This document shows, in pieces, positions 35,138 through 42,476 of a stretch of DNA of 64,000 nt (the first letter of the stretch is position 1; every line of letters starts with the position of its first letter). Under the pieces are notes generated by a model. It was not told the origin of the DNA. It did not search any database and saw nothing but the letters and a program-made list of their open reading frames with translations. The stretch is from Paenibacillus lupini (GTDB taxonomy: Bacteria; Bacillota; Bacilli; Paenibacillales; Paenibacillaceae): NCBI RefSeq assembly GCF_011761355.1, contig NZ_JAASRW010000001.1:62001-126000 (forward strand), read 5' to 3'. Both the position numbers and the translations under genes were made by a program.

Positions 35138-35545
35138 ATGGAGAAAAGCAAGAAGGAAAAAGGAAAGTCATCAGAGGTAAAACCGGTCGCTTCCAAGCCT
35201 GCTTCAATTGCTCCTACGAAGGTGGAGAATCAAGCCCCTGTAGCAGAAGCAGCAATAGCCGTGCAGCAAAAGCAGTCGCTGCAAGATCATTGTTCCGCGC
35301 ATATGCACCGGTATGTACTTGCTCAAACGCATGACGGCTGGTGTATTGATGGGATTGTTGAGTATGTGGATGACAAATATGTCTGTTTGGCCGTACCATG
35401 CAGCGGGTCGTTGGGCTGGGATGCCAGAGCTTTTGTACCATACCCTGGACTGTACCCTTATCCGTATTATCCAAGAGGACGGTTTTATCGTCAGGTGCTG
35501 CCACTCACAGGTTTGCTTGCCCTGTCGCTGCTGCCATTTTATTAA
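35138..35545 (+). CDS. Small protein with Tyr/Pro-rich tail, unknown
   Basis: A 135-residue protein. A Lys/Ser/Ala-rich N-terminus is followed by HMHRYVLAQTHDGWCIDGIVEYVDDKYVCLAVP, a compact beta segment reminiscent of small Sm-like or spore-associated proteins of Bacillales. The tail is FVPYPGLYPYPYYPRGRFYRQVLPLTGLLALSLLPFY, rich in Pro/Tyr and ending hydrophobic. Such tails are common in spore surface proteins, so a spore role is possible but unproven. ATG at 35138 follows GGGAGG; an in-frame ATG at 35111 has no site. Confidence 0.75.
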   Translation: MEKSKKEKGKSSEVKPVASKPASIAPTKVENQAPVAEAAIAVQQKQSLQDHCSAHMHRYVLAQTHDGWCIDGIVEYVDDKYVCLAVPCSGSLGWDARAFVPYPGLYPYPYYPRGRFYRQVLPLTGLLALSLLPFY

Positions 35546-35600
35546 AAAGGATGCAATACCGGCTCACGAACGCGGCTGCGTTCTGACCGGCGTCCACCGA

Positions 35601-35631
35601 TTGGACGAGCATACCTGTTATCGGTTATAAT
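35601..35631 (+). promoter_or_regulatory. Probable promoter of the HIT gene
   Basis: TTGGAC at 35601-35606, a long 19-base spacer, and a perfect TATAAT at 35626-35631, 34 bases before the TTG start codon. Confidence 0.45.
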
Positions 35632-35664
35632 ATTGGAATAGTATGGATGAAGGGAGGGGCATAT

Positions 35665-36018
35665 TTGGATTGCATTTTTTGCAAAATTATCGAAGGCTCC
35701 ATTCCTTCGAGTAAAGTGTACGAAACCGAGAACGTAATCGCATTCAAAGATATTCAGCCTGCGGCTCCTGTACATATATTGATTATTCCCAAAAAACATA
35801 TTCCTACGATGAACGATGTAACTGAAGAGGATGATTCGGTTATCGCGGAATTGTTCGCAGCAGCGCGAGAAATCGCTAAGCAGCAAGGAATTGCCGAGTC
35901 TGGTTATCGGCTGATTAATAATGTGAATAGTGATGGCGGTCAGGTCGTATATCATTTACACATCCATTTATTAGGTGGAGAGAAGCTAGGATCGTTAGTA
36001 GGAAATAGTGTAAGTTGA
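35665..36018 (+). CDS. HIT-family nucleotide hydrolase (Hit)
   Basis: A 117-residue histidine triad protein. MDCIFCKIIEGSIPSSKVYE is the typical start, with Cys residues of the zinc-binding type, and the triad is H97-L-H99-I-H101 in YHLHIHLLGG. The family hydrolyses AMP-lysine-like adenosine phosphoramidates. TTG at 35665 behind GGGAGGGG gives the canonical N-terminus; the ATG at 35647 lies before that ribosome site. The promoter of rpsU overlaps its stop codon. Confidence 0.92.
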   Translation: MDCIFCKIIEGSIPSSKVYETENVIAFKDIQPAAPVHILIIPKKHIPTMNDVTEEDDSVIAELFAAAREIAKQQGIAESGYRLINNVNSDGGQVVYHLHIHLLGGEKLGSLVGNSVS

Positions 36019-36044
36019 CACTTCATTTTGTTTTGTCTTATAAT
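36015..36044 (+). promoter_or_regulatory. Sigma-A promoter of rpsU
   Basis: A perfect TTGACA at 36015-36020, an 18-base spacer and a perfect TATAAT at 36039-36044. It overlaps the stop of the HIT gene. The leader to rpsU is about 57 bases. Confidence 0.85.
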
Positions 36045-36108
36045 GAAATTTGATAAACCGTGTTTATTTAATGCTCTGGACGGTCTGTTTCGGAGGGAGG
36101 GAAAACTG

Positions 36109-36282
36109 GTGTCTGAAACTAAAGTTCGCAAAAACGAAACTATTGATGCTGCGCTTCGCCGCTTTAAACGTTCCATCGCTAAAGATGGTGTTTTGGCTGA
36201 GGTGAAAAAACGCAAGCATTATGAAAAGCCAAGTGTTAAGCGCAAGAAGAAGTCTGAGGCTGCGCGTAAGAGAAAGTTTTAG
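36109..36282 (+). CDS. rpsU: 30S ribosomal protein S21
   Basis: A 57-residue basic protein with the full S21 sequence: [20 protein letters not shown] and the conserved C-terminus [21 protein letters not shown]21 helps the 30S subunit in initiation near the anti-Shine-Dalgarno region. The GTG at 36109 follows GGAGGGAGGG and matches the family start. An in-frame ATG at 36028 lies inside the promoter region. It is followed after 15 bases by yqeY, the conserved pair. Confidence 0.96.
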   Translation: MSETKVRKNETIDAALRRFKRSIAKDGVLAEVKKRKHYEKPSVKRKKKSEAARKRKF

Positions 36283-36297
36283 GAGGATCCTTCCATA

Positions 36298-36741
36298 ATG
36301 AACCTGAGCGATAGATTGACCGACGATATGAAGCAAGCCATGAAGAATCAGGACAAGTTCAAGTTGACGACGATTCGTATGATTCGCGCGGCAATTAAAA
36401 ATTTGGAGATTGATTTGAAGCGTCCTCTTGAGGATACTGAAGTGGTAGATATACTCAGTCGTGAGATCAAACAACGTAAAGATTCCCTCCAAGAATTTAG
36501 CAAAGCCGGCAGAGATGATCTGGTTACAGATCTTTCAGCAGAAATTGAAATTATTAGTCAATACCTTCCCGTTCAGCTGACCGAAGAAGAGATTAAAGCG
36601 ATTGTAACGCAGACCATCCAGGAACTCGGTGCTTCTTCTAAAGCCGAGATGGGAAAAGTCATGGGTGCGCTTTTGCCAAAAACAAAAGGGCGCGCTGATG
36701 GTAAACTAGTAAATCAATATGTACAACAATTTCTGCAATAA
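36298..36741 (+). CDS. yqeY: YqeY, GatB/YqeY domain protein
   Basis: A 147-residue stand-alone GatB/YqeY domain: LSDRLTDDMKQAMKNQDKFKLTTIRMIRAAIKN, then SAEIEIISQYLPVQLTEEEI and EMGKVMGALLPKTKGRADGKLVN. The same domain in GatB binds tRNA for transamidation, but the free protein has no assigned role. It is co-transcribed with rpsU and followed by a strong terminator. Confidence 0.92.
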   Translation: MNLSDRLTDDMKQAMKNQDKFKLTTIRMIRAAIKNLEIDLKRPLEDTEVVDILSREIKQRKDSLQEFSKAGRDDLVTDLSAEIEIISQYLPVQLTEEEIKAIVTQTIQELGASSKAEMGKVMGALLPKTKGRADGKLVNQYVQQFLQ

Positions 36742-36759
36742 CTATATGTTCGGACGGAG

Positions 36760-36790
36760 ACACCCCTTAACAGGGGTGTTTTTGCTTTTA
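36760..36790 (+). terminator. Terminator after yqeY
   Basis: ACACCCC (36760-36766), loop TTAACA, GGGGTGT (36773-36779), then TTTTGCTTTT. Confidence 0.92.
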
Positions 36791-36845
36791 GCTAGACATT
36801 CCCTTTAAGAGTGGCTAAGCTATTTTCACGTAGATGTGACAATTT

Positions 36846-36871
36846 TGAAACATAATGTACATATAAGCGTA
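36846..36871 (+). promoter_or_regulatory. SigW-type ECF promoter of the nfeD-floA operon
   Basis: TGAAAC at 36846-36851, exactly 16 bases, CGTA at 36868-36871: a perfect match to the B. subtilis sigma-W consensus. In B. subtilis the homologous yqeZ-floA-yqfB operon belongs to the sigma-W regulon, so the assignment is supported from two sides. Confidence 0.85.
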
Positions 36872-36906
36872 TAAACGGTTACTGATTGAAAAGGAGGAGC
36901 GACACT

Positions 36907-38283
36907 TTGCAAACGAAACGTTGGCATAGATCGGCTGTCATTTGGCCGCTTCTGATGCTCGTCTCACTGCTGCTTGCGACCGTTGGAGGGCTGCTGTCAG
37001 GGGGCAAGGCTGTGCAAGGCGCTGAAGCGGGAAGCATAGGTCCCGCCGTATACGTCGTGCCGGTTAAGCAGTCGGTTGAGTCAGGACTCAAGTCCTTCTT
37101 GGAAAGGGCGTATAAAGAAGCGGCAGAGGCTAAAGCAGAAAGAGTCGTGCTTGTCATTAATACATTTGGCGGAGAAGTGACAAGCGCCGAGGAAATCGGA
37201 GAGCTGATCCGCAAGAGCAAAATTCCTACAACCGCTTTCGTTGAAGGGAAGGCTGTATCGGCAGGCACGTATATTGCGCTTAATGCGGAAAATATCGTGA
37301 TGGAACCACAGAGTACAATTGGTGCTGCAGCAGTTGTGGATGGTTCAGGAAAGCTCATTGAAAGTCCAAAGGTTATATCCTTCTGGGTGAAAACGATGAG
37401 GGATGCAGCCGAGCTGAATGGACGTAATCCAGATATTGCAGCTGCGATGGTTGATCAGAAATTTGTGTTATCTATGCCAGAGATCAGTCAAATTAAGGAA
37501 GCTGGACAGATTCTCACTTTAACCGCAGATGAGGCGATTAAAGTAGGCTATGCGGAGCACAAAGCGCAGTCGGTTGAAGAGACAATCAAATGGCTTGGTC
37601 TTGATAACCGGGATCGCATTGATCTAAAGCCTTCAGTAGCTGAGAAGATTGCAACGTGGCTGGTGAATCCTCTAGTTATGACAGTACTCTTCACATTGGG
37701 TATTGCAGGTATTGCCATTGAGCTGTTTGTTCCTGGCTTTGGCATTCCGGGGCTAGTCGGGATTTTATCCTTTGGTTTGTATTTCTTTGGTCATTATGTA
37801 GCTGGATTTGCAGGAATGGAGTCTGTTGTACTATTCGTGATAGGTATAGCCCTATTGGTCGTAGAGCTCTTTGTACCAAGCTGGGGTGTACTTGGCATCA
37901 TCGGCAGTGTCTCGCTAGTTGCAGGCGTTCTGACGGCGGCTTCCAGCCCAATCACAGCTTTTGTCTCGCTGGTCATCGCATTGGCAGTAGCATCGATCGT
38001 TCTGTACTTCGTCGTTCGCAAATATAAAGACAGAGGCATCTGGAACAAATTTATTTTGCGCGAGAAGCTGACTACGGATAAAGGCTATCTGTCCGCGGAA
38101 ACAAAGGATGAACTTCTTGGTAAGGAAGGTGTAGCTATTACGCCGCTTCGTCCCGCAGGAACGATTCTGATCGGCGAGAACCGGATTGATGTCGTAACTT
38201 CAGGTGAATTTGTTGCTTCAGGCAAGACAGTGAAGGTCATTAAGACCGAAGGGACCTGGGTTGTCGTAAGAGAAGTAGTATAG
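36907..38283 (+). CDS. NfeD-type membrane serine protease (YqeZ-like)
   Basis: A 458-residue membrane protein. A signal-like helix (SAVIWPLLMLVSLLLATVGGLL) leads to a ClpP-like serine protease domain with NTFGGEVTSAEEI and the Ser-containing SAGTYIALNAENIVMEPQSTIGAA. Four to five membrane helices follow, then a C-terminal OB-fold NfeD domain (LLGKEGVAITPLRPAGTILIGENRIDVVTSGEFV). With flotillin FloA it organises membrane microdomains under envelope stress. Start is TTG at 36907 behind GGAGGAG; the TTG at 36886 is upstream of that site. Confidence 0.92.
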   Translation: MQTKRWHRSAVIWPLLMLVSLLLATVGGLLSGGKAVQGAEAGSIGPAVYVVPVKQSVESGLKSFLERAYKEAAEAKAERVVLVINTFGGEVTSAEEIGELIRKSKIPTTAFVEGKAVSAGTYIALNAENIVMEPQSTIGAAAVVDGSGKLIESPKVISFWVKTMRDAAELNGRNPDIAAAMVDQKFVLSMPEISQIKEAGQILTLTADEAIKVGYAEHKAQSVEETIKWLGLDNRDRIDLKPSVAEKIATWLVNPLVMTVLFTLGIAGIAIELFVPGFGIPGLVGILSFGLYFFGHYVAGFAGMESVVLFVIGIALLVVELFVPSWGVLGIIGSVSLVAGVLTAASSPITAFVSLVIALAVASIVLYFVVRKYKDRGIWNKFILREKLTTDKGYLSAETKDELLGKEGVAITPLRPAGTILIGENRIDVVTSGEFVASGKTVKVIKTEGTWVVVREVV

Positions 38284-38320
38284 GATAATAAGAAAAAAAT
38301 GACATGGAGGGTTATACCAA

Positions 38321-39304
38321 ATGGATCCGATTGTATCCGTATTAATTATTGTAGTAGTTGCGATTATTGTTCTCTCCGTATTTTTAAGCTTTTTCCCGAT
38401 TATGCTGTGGATCTCGGCCCTTGCTTCGGGCGTAAGAATCGGTATTATCACACTCGTTGCTATGCGTCTTCGCCGCGTAGTACCTAGCAGGATCGTGAAC
38501 CCGTTGATTAAAGCGACGAAGGCTGGACTTGGGCTTACGATTAATCAGCTTGAGAGCCATTTCCTGGCTGGTGGTAACGTTGACCGTGTAGTTAATGCAC
38601 TGATTGCAGCGCAACGTGCGAACATTCCGCTCGTCTTTGAACGTGCAGCAGCGATTGACCTAGCTGGCCGTGACGTTCTGCTAGCGGTACAAATGAGCGT
38701 TAACCCGCGTGTGATCGAGACACCTATCGTAGCTGCAGTAGCAAAAAATGGGATTGAAGTGAAAGTTAAGGCGCGTGTTACGGTTCGTGCGAATATTGAA
38801 CGCCTCGTCGGCGGTGCTGGTGAAGAAACGATTATCGCTCGTGTAGGTGAGGGCATTGTTACAACCGTAGGTTCTTCAGACTCTCATAAAGATGTGCTTG
38901 AGAATCCGGATATGATCTCACGTACCGTGCTTGGTAAAGGTCTGGATGCAGGTACTGCATTCGAAATTCTGTCAATTGATATTGCGGACGTCGATGTAGG
39001 TAAAAACATTGGTGCGCAGCTGCAAACCGAGCAAGCAGAAGCTGATAAACGTATCGCCCAAGCGAAAGCGGAAGAGCGTCGTGCAATGGCGGTTGCACAC
39101 GAGCAAGAGATGAAAGCCCGCGTCGTTGAGATGCGTGCGAAGGTTGTTGAATCCGAATCGCAAGTACCGCTTGCGATGGCAGATGCTCTGAAATCAGGCA
39201 AAATTGGTGTAATGGATTATATGAACCTTAAAAATATTGAAGCGGATACCCAAATGCGTAATACAATTGGCAAGCCGGACACTCCTGCCGATAAAGACAA
39301 CTAA
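38321..39304 (+). CDS. floA: Flotillin-like protein FloA
   Basis: A 327-residue flotillin. An N-terminal membrane hairpin ([35 protein letters not shown]) is followed by a PHB/SPFH-like domain and an Ala/Glu-rich coiled coil ([45 protein letters not shown]). FloA scaffolds functional membrane microdomains in Bacillus. ATG follows ATGGAGGG. It is second in the ECF-controlled operon. Confidence 0.95.
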   Translation: MDPIVSVLIIVVVAIIVLSVFLSFFPIMLWISALASGVRIGIITLVAMRLRRVVPSRIVNPLIKATKAGLGLTINQLESHFLAGGNVDRVVNALIAAQRANIPLVFERAAAIDLAGRDVLLAVQMSVNPRVIETPIVAAVAKNGIEVKVKARVTVRANIERLVGGAGEETIIARVGEGIVTTVGSSDSHKDVLENPDMISRTVLGKGLDAGTAFEILSIDIADVDVGKNIGAQLQTEQAEADKRIAQAKAEERRAMAVAHEQEMKARVVEMRAKVVESESQVPLAMADALKSGKIGVMDYMNLKNIEADTQMRNTIGKPDTPADKDN

Positions 39305-39339
39305 GGCGCCTTGCCGCGTCGCTTGATGGAGGTGCAGGT

Positions 39340-39804
39340 GTGAACATAATCAGCTTTCTTTTAGAAAATATTTATTGGGTCATCGTTGTAGGTGGTGTTC
39401 TATACTCGATGTTTGGCCGTAACCGATCCAAAGCGCGCACGAACCGTATGCCAAGCTTTGGCGGTGGAAACGATCCAAATCGGGAATCCCGGCAGGAAAC
39501 GCATTGGGAAGAAGAGGAAGCTGAAAGCGTAGAGCCTGCAAGGCCGATCGCTGCGAGACCTCCTTCCGAGCCGTCACAGCCGGAAGTGATCGCGTCTTAT
39601 GAACGATCCTCTCAAGCGCCTGCACGCCGCCCAGAGCCGCCTCGCGCTCGTATGGCTTATGCTAGGCCGGATTTCATAGCTCCACTCCCTGAGAGCCCTA
39701 AGGAGGCTGCTACGTTGTCTCCGAAGGTTGAGGAGATGCGCAAAGCAGTAGTATGGGCTGAAATATTAGGGCCTCCGCGTTCGAAACGGCCATTTGGCAA
39801 ATAA
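39340..39804 (+). CDS. YqfB-position membrane protein, unknown
   Basis: A 154-residue protein with one N-terminal membrane helix (NIISFLLENIYWVIVVGGVLYSMF), an RNRSKART charged turn, and a long Pro/Arg/Glu-rich disordered tail. It occupies the place of yqfB in the B. subtilis yqeZ-floA-yqfB operon, but I can claim only position and general architecture. The C-terminus VWAEILGPPRSKRPF looks like a short conserved end motif. Start GTG at 39340 follows GGAGGTG. Confidence 0.7.
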   Translation: MNIISFLLENIYWVIVVGGVLYSMFGRNRSKARTNRMPSFGGGNDPNRESRQETHWEEEEAESVEPARPIAARPPSEPSQPEVIASYERSSQAPARRPEPPRARMAYARPDFIAPLPESPKEAATLSPKVEEMRKAVVWAEILGPPRSKRPFGK

Positions 39805-39839
39805 ATAAGCACACTATATCCGCTGTGCGGAAGCAATTA

Positions 39840-39890
39840 ACGACTGGCTCATGATGCCTAAACATCATGAGCCAGTCGTTTTCTATTTTT
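39840..39890 (+). terminator. Terminator of the nfeD-floA operon
   Basis: ACGACTGGCTCATGATG (39840-39856) pairs perfectly over 17 bp with CATCATGAGCCAGTCGT (39863-39879), followed by TTTCTATTTTT. Confidence 0.93.
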
Positions 39891-39998
39891 ATCCATAAAG
39901 GATGACATCGTTTATCTCATAATTCACTCCGCTCAAGCATATTTTGGTACAGTACGATAATGTGCACTCGCGCGGCGGAGGGGGACAATGGATCAGAT

Positions 39999-40286
39999 AT
40001 GGGCCGTATAAACCGAAAATTACGCAAATGGACTGCCGATATATTGGATTTGCCGCAGGATGTTGTCTATGATCTGCCCCGGATGACCATGATTGGCGAC
40101 CGCCAGCTTTATATCGAGAACCACCGAGGTGTTCTTCATTTCTCGAGTGAGAAGCTTAGACTGGCACTCAGCAAAGGCGAGCTCGAAGTTACAGGAACCT
40201 CGCTTGTAATACGGACAATTTGGACGGAAGAAGTATTTATAGAGGGTCAGATTAAAAGTATTGAAGTAAGGGATCAGGAGGGATAA
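39999..40286 (+). CDS. yqfC: Sporulation protein YqfC
   Basis: A 95-residue protein matching YqfC: LDLPQDVVYDLPRMTMIGDRQLYIENHRGVLHFSSEKLRLALSKGELEVTG. In B. subtilis yqfC and yqfD are mother-cell genes under sigma-E; molecular role unknown. ATG at 39999 gives the family start, with CGGAGGGGG about 13 bases upstream, which is rather far; an in-frame ATG at 39960 is the alternative. A poor sigma-E-like site precedes it. Confidence 0.9.
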   Translation: MGRINRKLRKWTADILDLPQDVVYDLPRMTMIGDRQLYIENHRGVLHFSSEKLRLALSKGELEVTGTSLVIRTIWTEEVFIEGQIKSIEVRDQEG

Positions 40287-40288
40287 GC

Positions 40289-41482
40289 ATGGCTGGTCAA
40301 TGGCTGCAGTGGGTGCGCGGTGTTGTTACGGTGCATATCAGGGATGGACAACCTGAAAGGCTTGTCAATCGGGCTCTCGAGGGGGGGCTCGAGTTGTCTT
40401 CCATAAGGTGGACAAGCGACGGGAAGCTGGAATTTGAACTATCCGTTGGAGATTTTTTTCGTCTTCGTCCGTTCTTAAAGGAGACAGGCTGCCGCGTTCA
40501 TGTAACGAAAAGACATGGGATGCCTTTTTGGCTCATCCGGGTGGAGAAAAGAAAGTTTTTTGCTATTGGACTAGGTGTATTTTTTATCGGCATTTATTTA
40601 TTGTCCTCGCTTGTCTGGTCAATAGAAGTGAAGGGGAACGTCAAGCTGACTGAGGAGCAGATCCTGGCTGCGGCCAAGCAAGAGGGGATTTTTCCAATGC
40701 AGTGGTCATTCAAATTAAAGGATAAAGATATTTTATCCAAGGAACTGGTGACTGACCTTCCCGGAGCCACGTGGGTTGGTGTGGAGAAAAAAGGGACAAG
40801 GATTATCATTCAAGTCGTTGAAGCAACAGAACCGGATAAGCCAGATCTGGAAAGTCCACGTCATCTCATAGCTTCTGATGATGCTGTAATAACGGAGATA
40901 TATACCGAGAAAGGGCGGCCTGTTGTCAAGAAAAACATGAAGGTGCGTAAAGGACAAACCCTAATCTCCGGAACCATCGGAGGAGGCGAGTATACGCAAT
41001 CGGTAGTCGCTAAGGGCAAAGTCCGAGGCCTTGTATGGTATGAATATAATGTGGCATCTCCTCTGACTCAGGAGGTAAAGGTATATACCGGCGAGAAGAA
41101 AACAAAGTGGTATGCTGTGATCGGCAACCGTGCACTGCAAGTCAGTGGATATGGTAAAAATCCATTTGGCACCTCCGAGGATGTTGTCTATGAGGAGCAA
41201 GCGGCTTGGCGTAATTGGAAGCTGCCATTTGGGCGTTTGAAGAAGACAATTATGGAGGTTCGTACCGACGTAAGGGAGCTTACTGTCGAAGAAGCAAAAA
41301 ATAACGGCATGCTTGAGGCAAAAGCAGATGTGATGCAGAAAGCTGGCAGCGACGCTGTCGTATTAAAGGAAATTGTTTTGCATGAAAACTCGGACAATGG
41401 TAAAGTTTATATGAAAGTTCTTTTTGAAGTGGAGCAATCAATCGTAGAAGAGATGCCACTAGTCCAGATGCAAGGAGAATGA
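40289..41482 (+). CDS. yqfD: Sporulation protein YqfD
   Basis: A 397-residue membrane protein of the YqfD family. One membrane helix (KFFAIGLGVFFIGIYLLSSLVWSIEV) is followed by a POTRA-like segment (VKGNVKLTEEQILAAAKQEGIFP) and a large outer domain with KKGTRIIIQVVEATEPDKP. It starts two bases after the yqfC stop, behind GGAGGGA, so the two are made together. In B. subtilis mutants have sporulation defects; the mechanism is unknown. Confidence 0.92.
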   Translation: MAGQWLQWVRGVVTVHIRDGQPERLVNRALEGGLELSSIRWTSDGKLEFELSVGDFFRLRPFLKETGCRVHVTKRHGMPFWLIRVEKRKFFAIGLGVFFIGIYLLSSLVWSIEVKGNVKLTEEQILAAAKQEGIFPMQWSFKLKDKDILSKELVTDLPGATWVGVEKKGTRIIIQVVEATEPDKPDLESPRHLIASDDAVITEIYTEKGRPVVKKNMKVRKGQTLISGTIGGGEYTQSVVAKGKVRGLVWYEYNVASPLTQEVKVYTGEKKTKWYAVIGNRALQVSGYGKNPFGTSEDVVYEEQAAWRNWKLPFGRLKKTIMEVRTDVRELTVEEAKNNGMLEAKADVMQKAGSDAVVLKEIVLHENSDNGKVYMKVLFEVEQSIVEEMPLVQMQGE

Positions 41483-42459
41483 GGTTGTTGCAGAGTGAAG
41501 CAAAAGTAGTCAAAATTCCGCTCCAGAATGCCGTAGAGGGTTTGGCCGTATTTGGCCCCCAAGATAAGTTTCTTAAGCTCGTGCAGCAGCAGATGGAGTC
41601 AACTCTATCTTCTCGCGAAGCGGAAATTGTCATTTCCGGTCCGGTGAAAGAGGTGGAATCACTAGAGCAGTTCTACAATGTGCTGCTACAGCTCGTCCGC
41701 GGTGGATATATTCCTTCGGAGAGAGATATCACCTATGCGCTAGATCTAGCACGCGACATGCAAGCGGAAGAATTGCTCGATTTGCTTAAAGCTGAAATTA
41801 CGACGACTTACAGAGGTAAGCCGATTCGCGTGAAGACGATCGGTCAGCGCCATTATGTGAAGACGATCAAGAAGCAGGATATCGTGTTTGGGATCGGACC
41901 TGCAGGTACCGGTAAAACCTATCTTGCGGTTGTTCTAGCTGTGGCGGCCCTTAAAGAAGGCTCTGTTAAAAAAATAATACTGACTCGTCCTGCCGTAGAG
42001 GCCGGTGAAAGTCTAGGCTTCCTGCCAGGCGACCTGCAAGAGAAGGTTGACCCTTATTTGCGACCGCTTTATGATGCGCTTCATGATGTCCTTGGCCCTG
42101 ATCAAACGGTGAAGGCATTCGAACGTGGTACAATCGAGATCGCACCACTTGCGTATATGCGCGGCCGTACACTTGATGATGCCTTTATAATTTTGGACGA
42201 AGCACAAAATACGACTCCAGAGCAAATGAAGATGTTCCTGACTAGGCTCGGATTTGGTTCGAAGATGGTTATCACAGGCGACGTAACGCAAATCGATTTG
42301 CCGCGGGGCAAAAACTCGGGTCTCATCGAAGCGCAGCGCATTCTAAGAGATATTGAGGAAATTGGTTTCATTCATTTCACAGAGCAAGACGTCGTTCGCC
42401 ATTCCTTGGTTCAAAAAATAATCGTGGCATACAACTGGGACGCTGAAAACAAAGCATAG
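41479..42459 (+). CDS. phoH: PhoH-family ATPase
   Basis: A 326-residue P-loop ATPase. Walker A is GIGPAGTGKT at residues 138-147, Walker B is FIILDEAQNTTPEQMK, and TRLGFGSKMVITGD follows. An N-terminal KH-like region precedes the ATPase domain. PhoH is linked to RNA metabolism and lies beside ybeY in most bacteria, as here. It overlaps yqfD by four bases. Confidence 0.94.
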   Translation: MRLLQSEAKVVKIPLQNAVEGLAVFGPQDKFLKLVQQQMESTLSSREAEIVISGPVKEVESLEQFYNVLLQLVRGGYIPSERDITYALDLARDMQAEELLDLLKAEITTTYRGKPIRVKTIGQRHYVKTIKKQDIVFGIGPAGTGKTYLAVVLAVAALKEGSVKKIILTRPAVEAGESLGFLPGDLQEKVDPYLRPLYDALHDVLGPDQTVKAFERGTIEIAPLAYMRGRTLDDAFIILDEAQNTTPEQMKMFLTRLGFGSKMVITGDVTQIDLPRGKNSGLIEAQRILRDIEEIGFIHFTEQDVVRHSLVQKIIVAYNWDAENKA

Positions 42460-42476
42460 AGAGGAATGTCCGCTCC

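Noticed and set aside
39937..39963. Sigma-E promoter before yqfC (GCATATT and GATAATGT)
   Set aside because: The spacer is 12 bases and the -10 matches only half the consensus; expected biologically but not supported by sequence.
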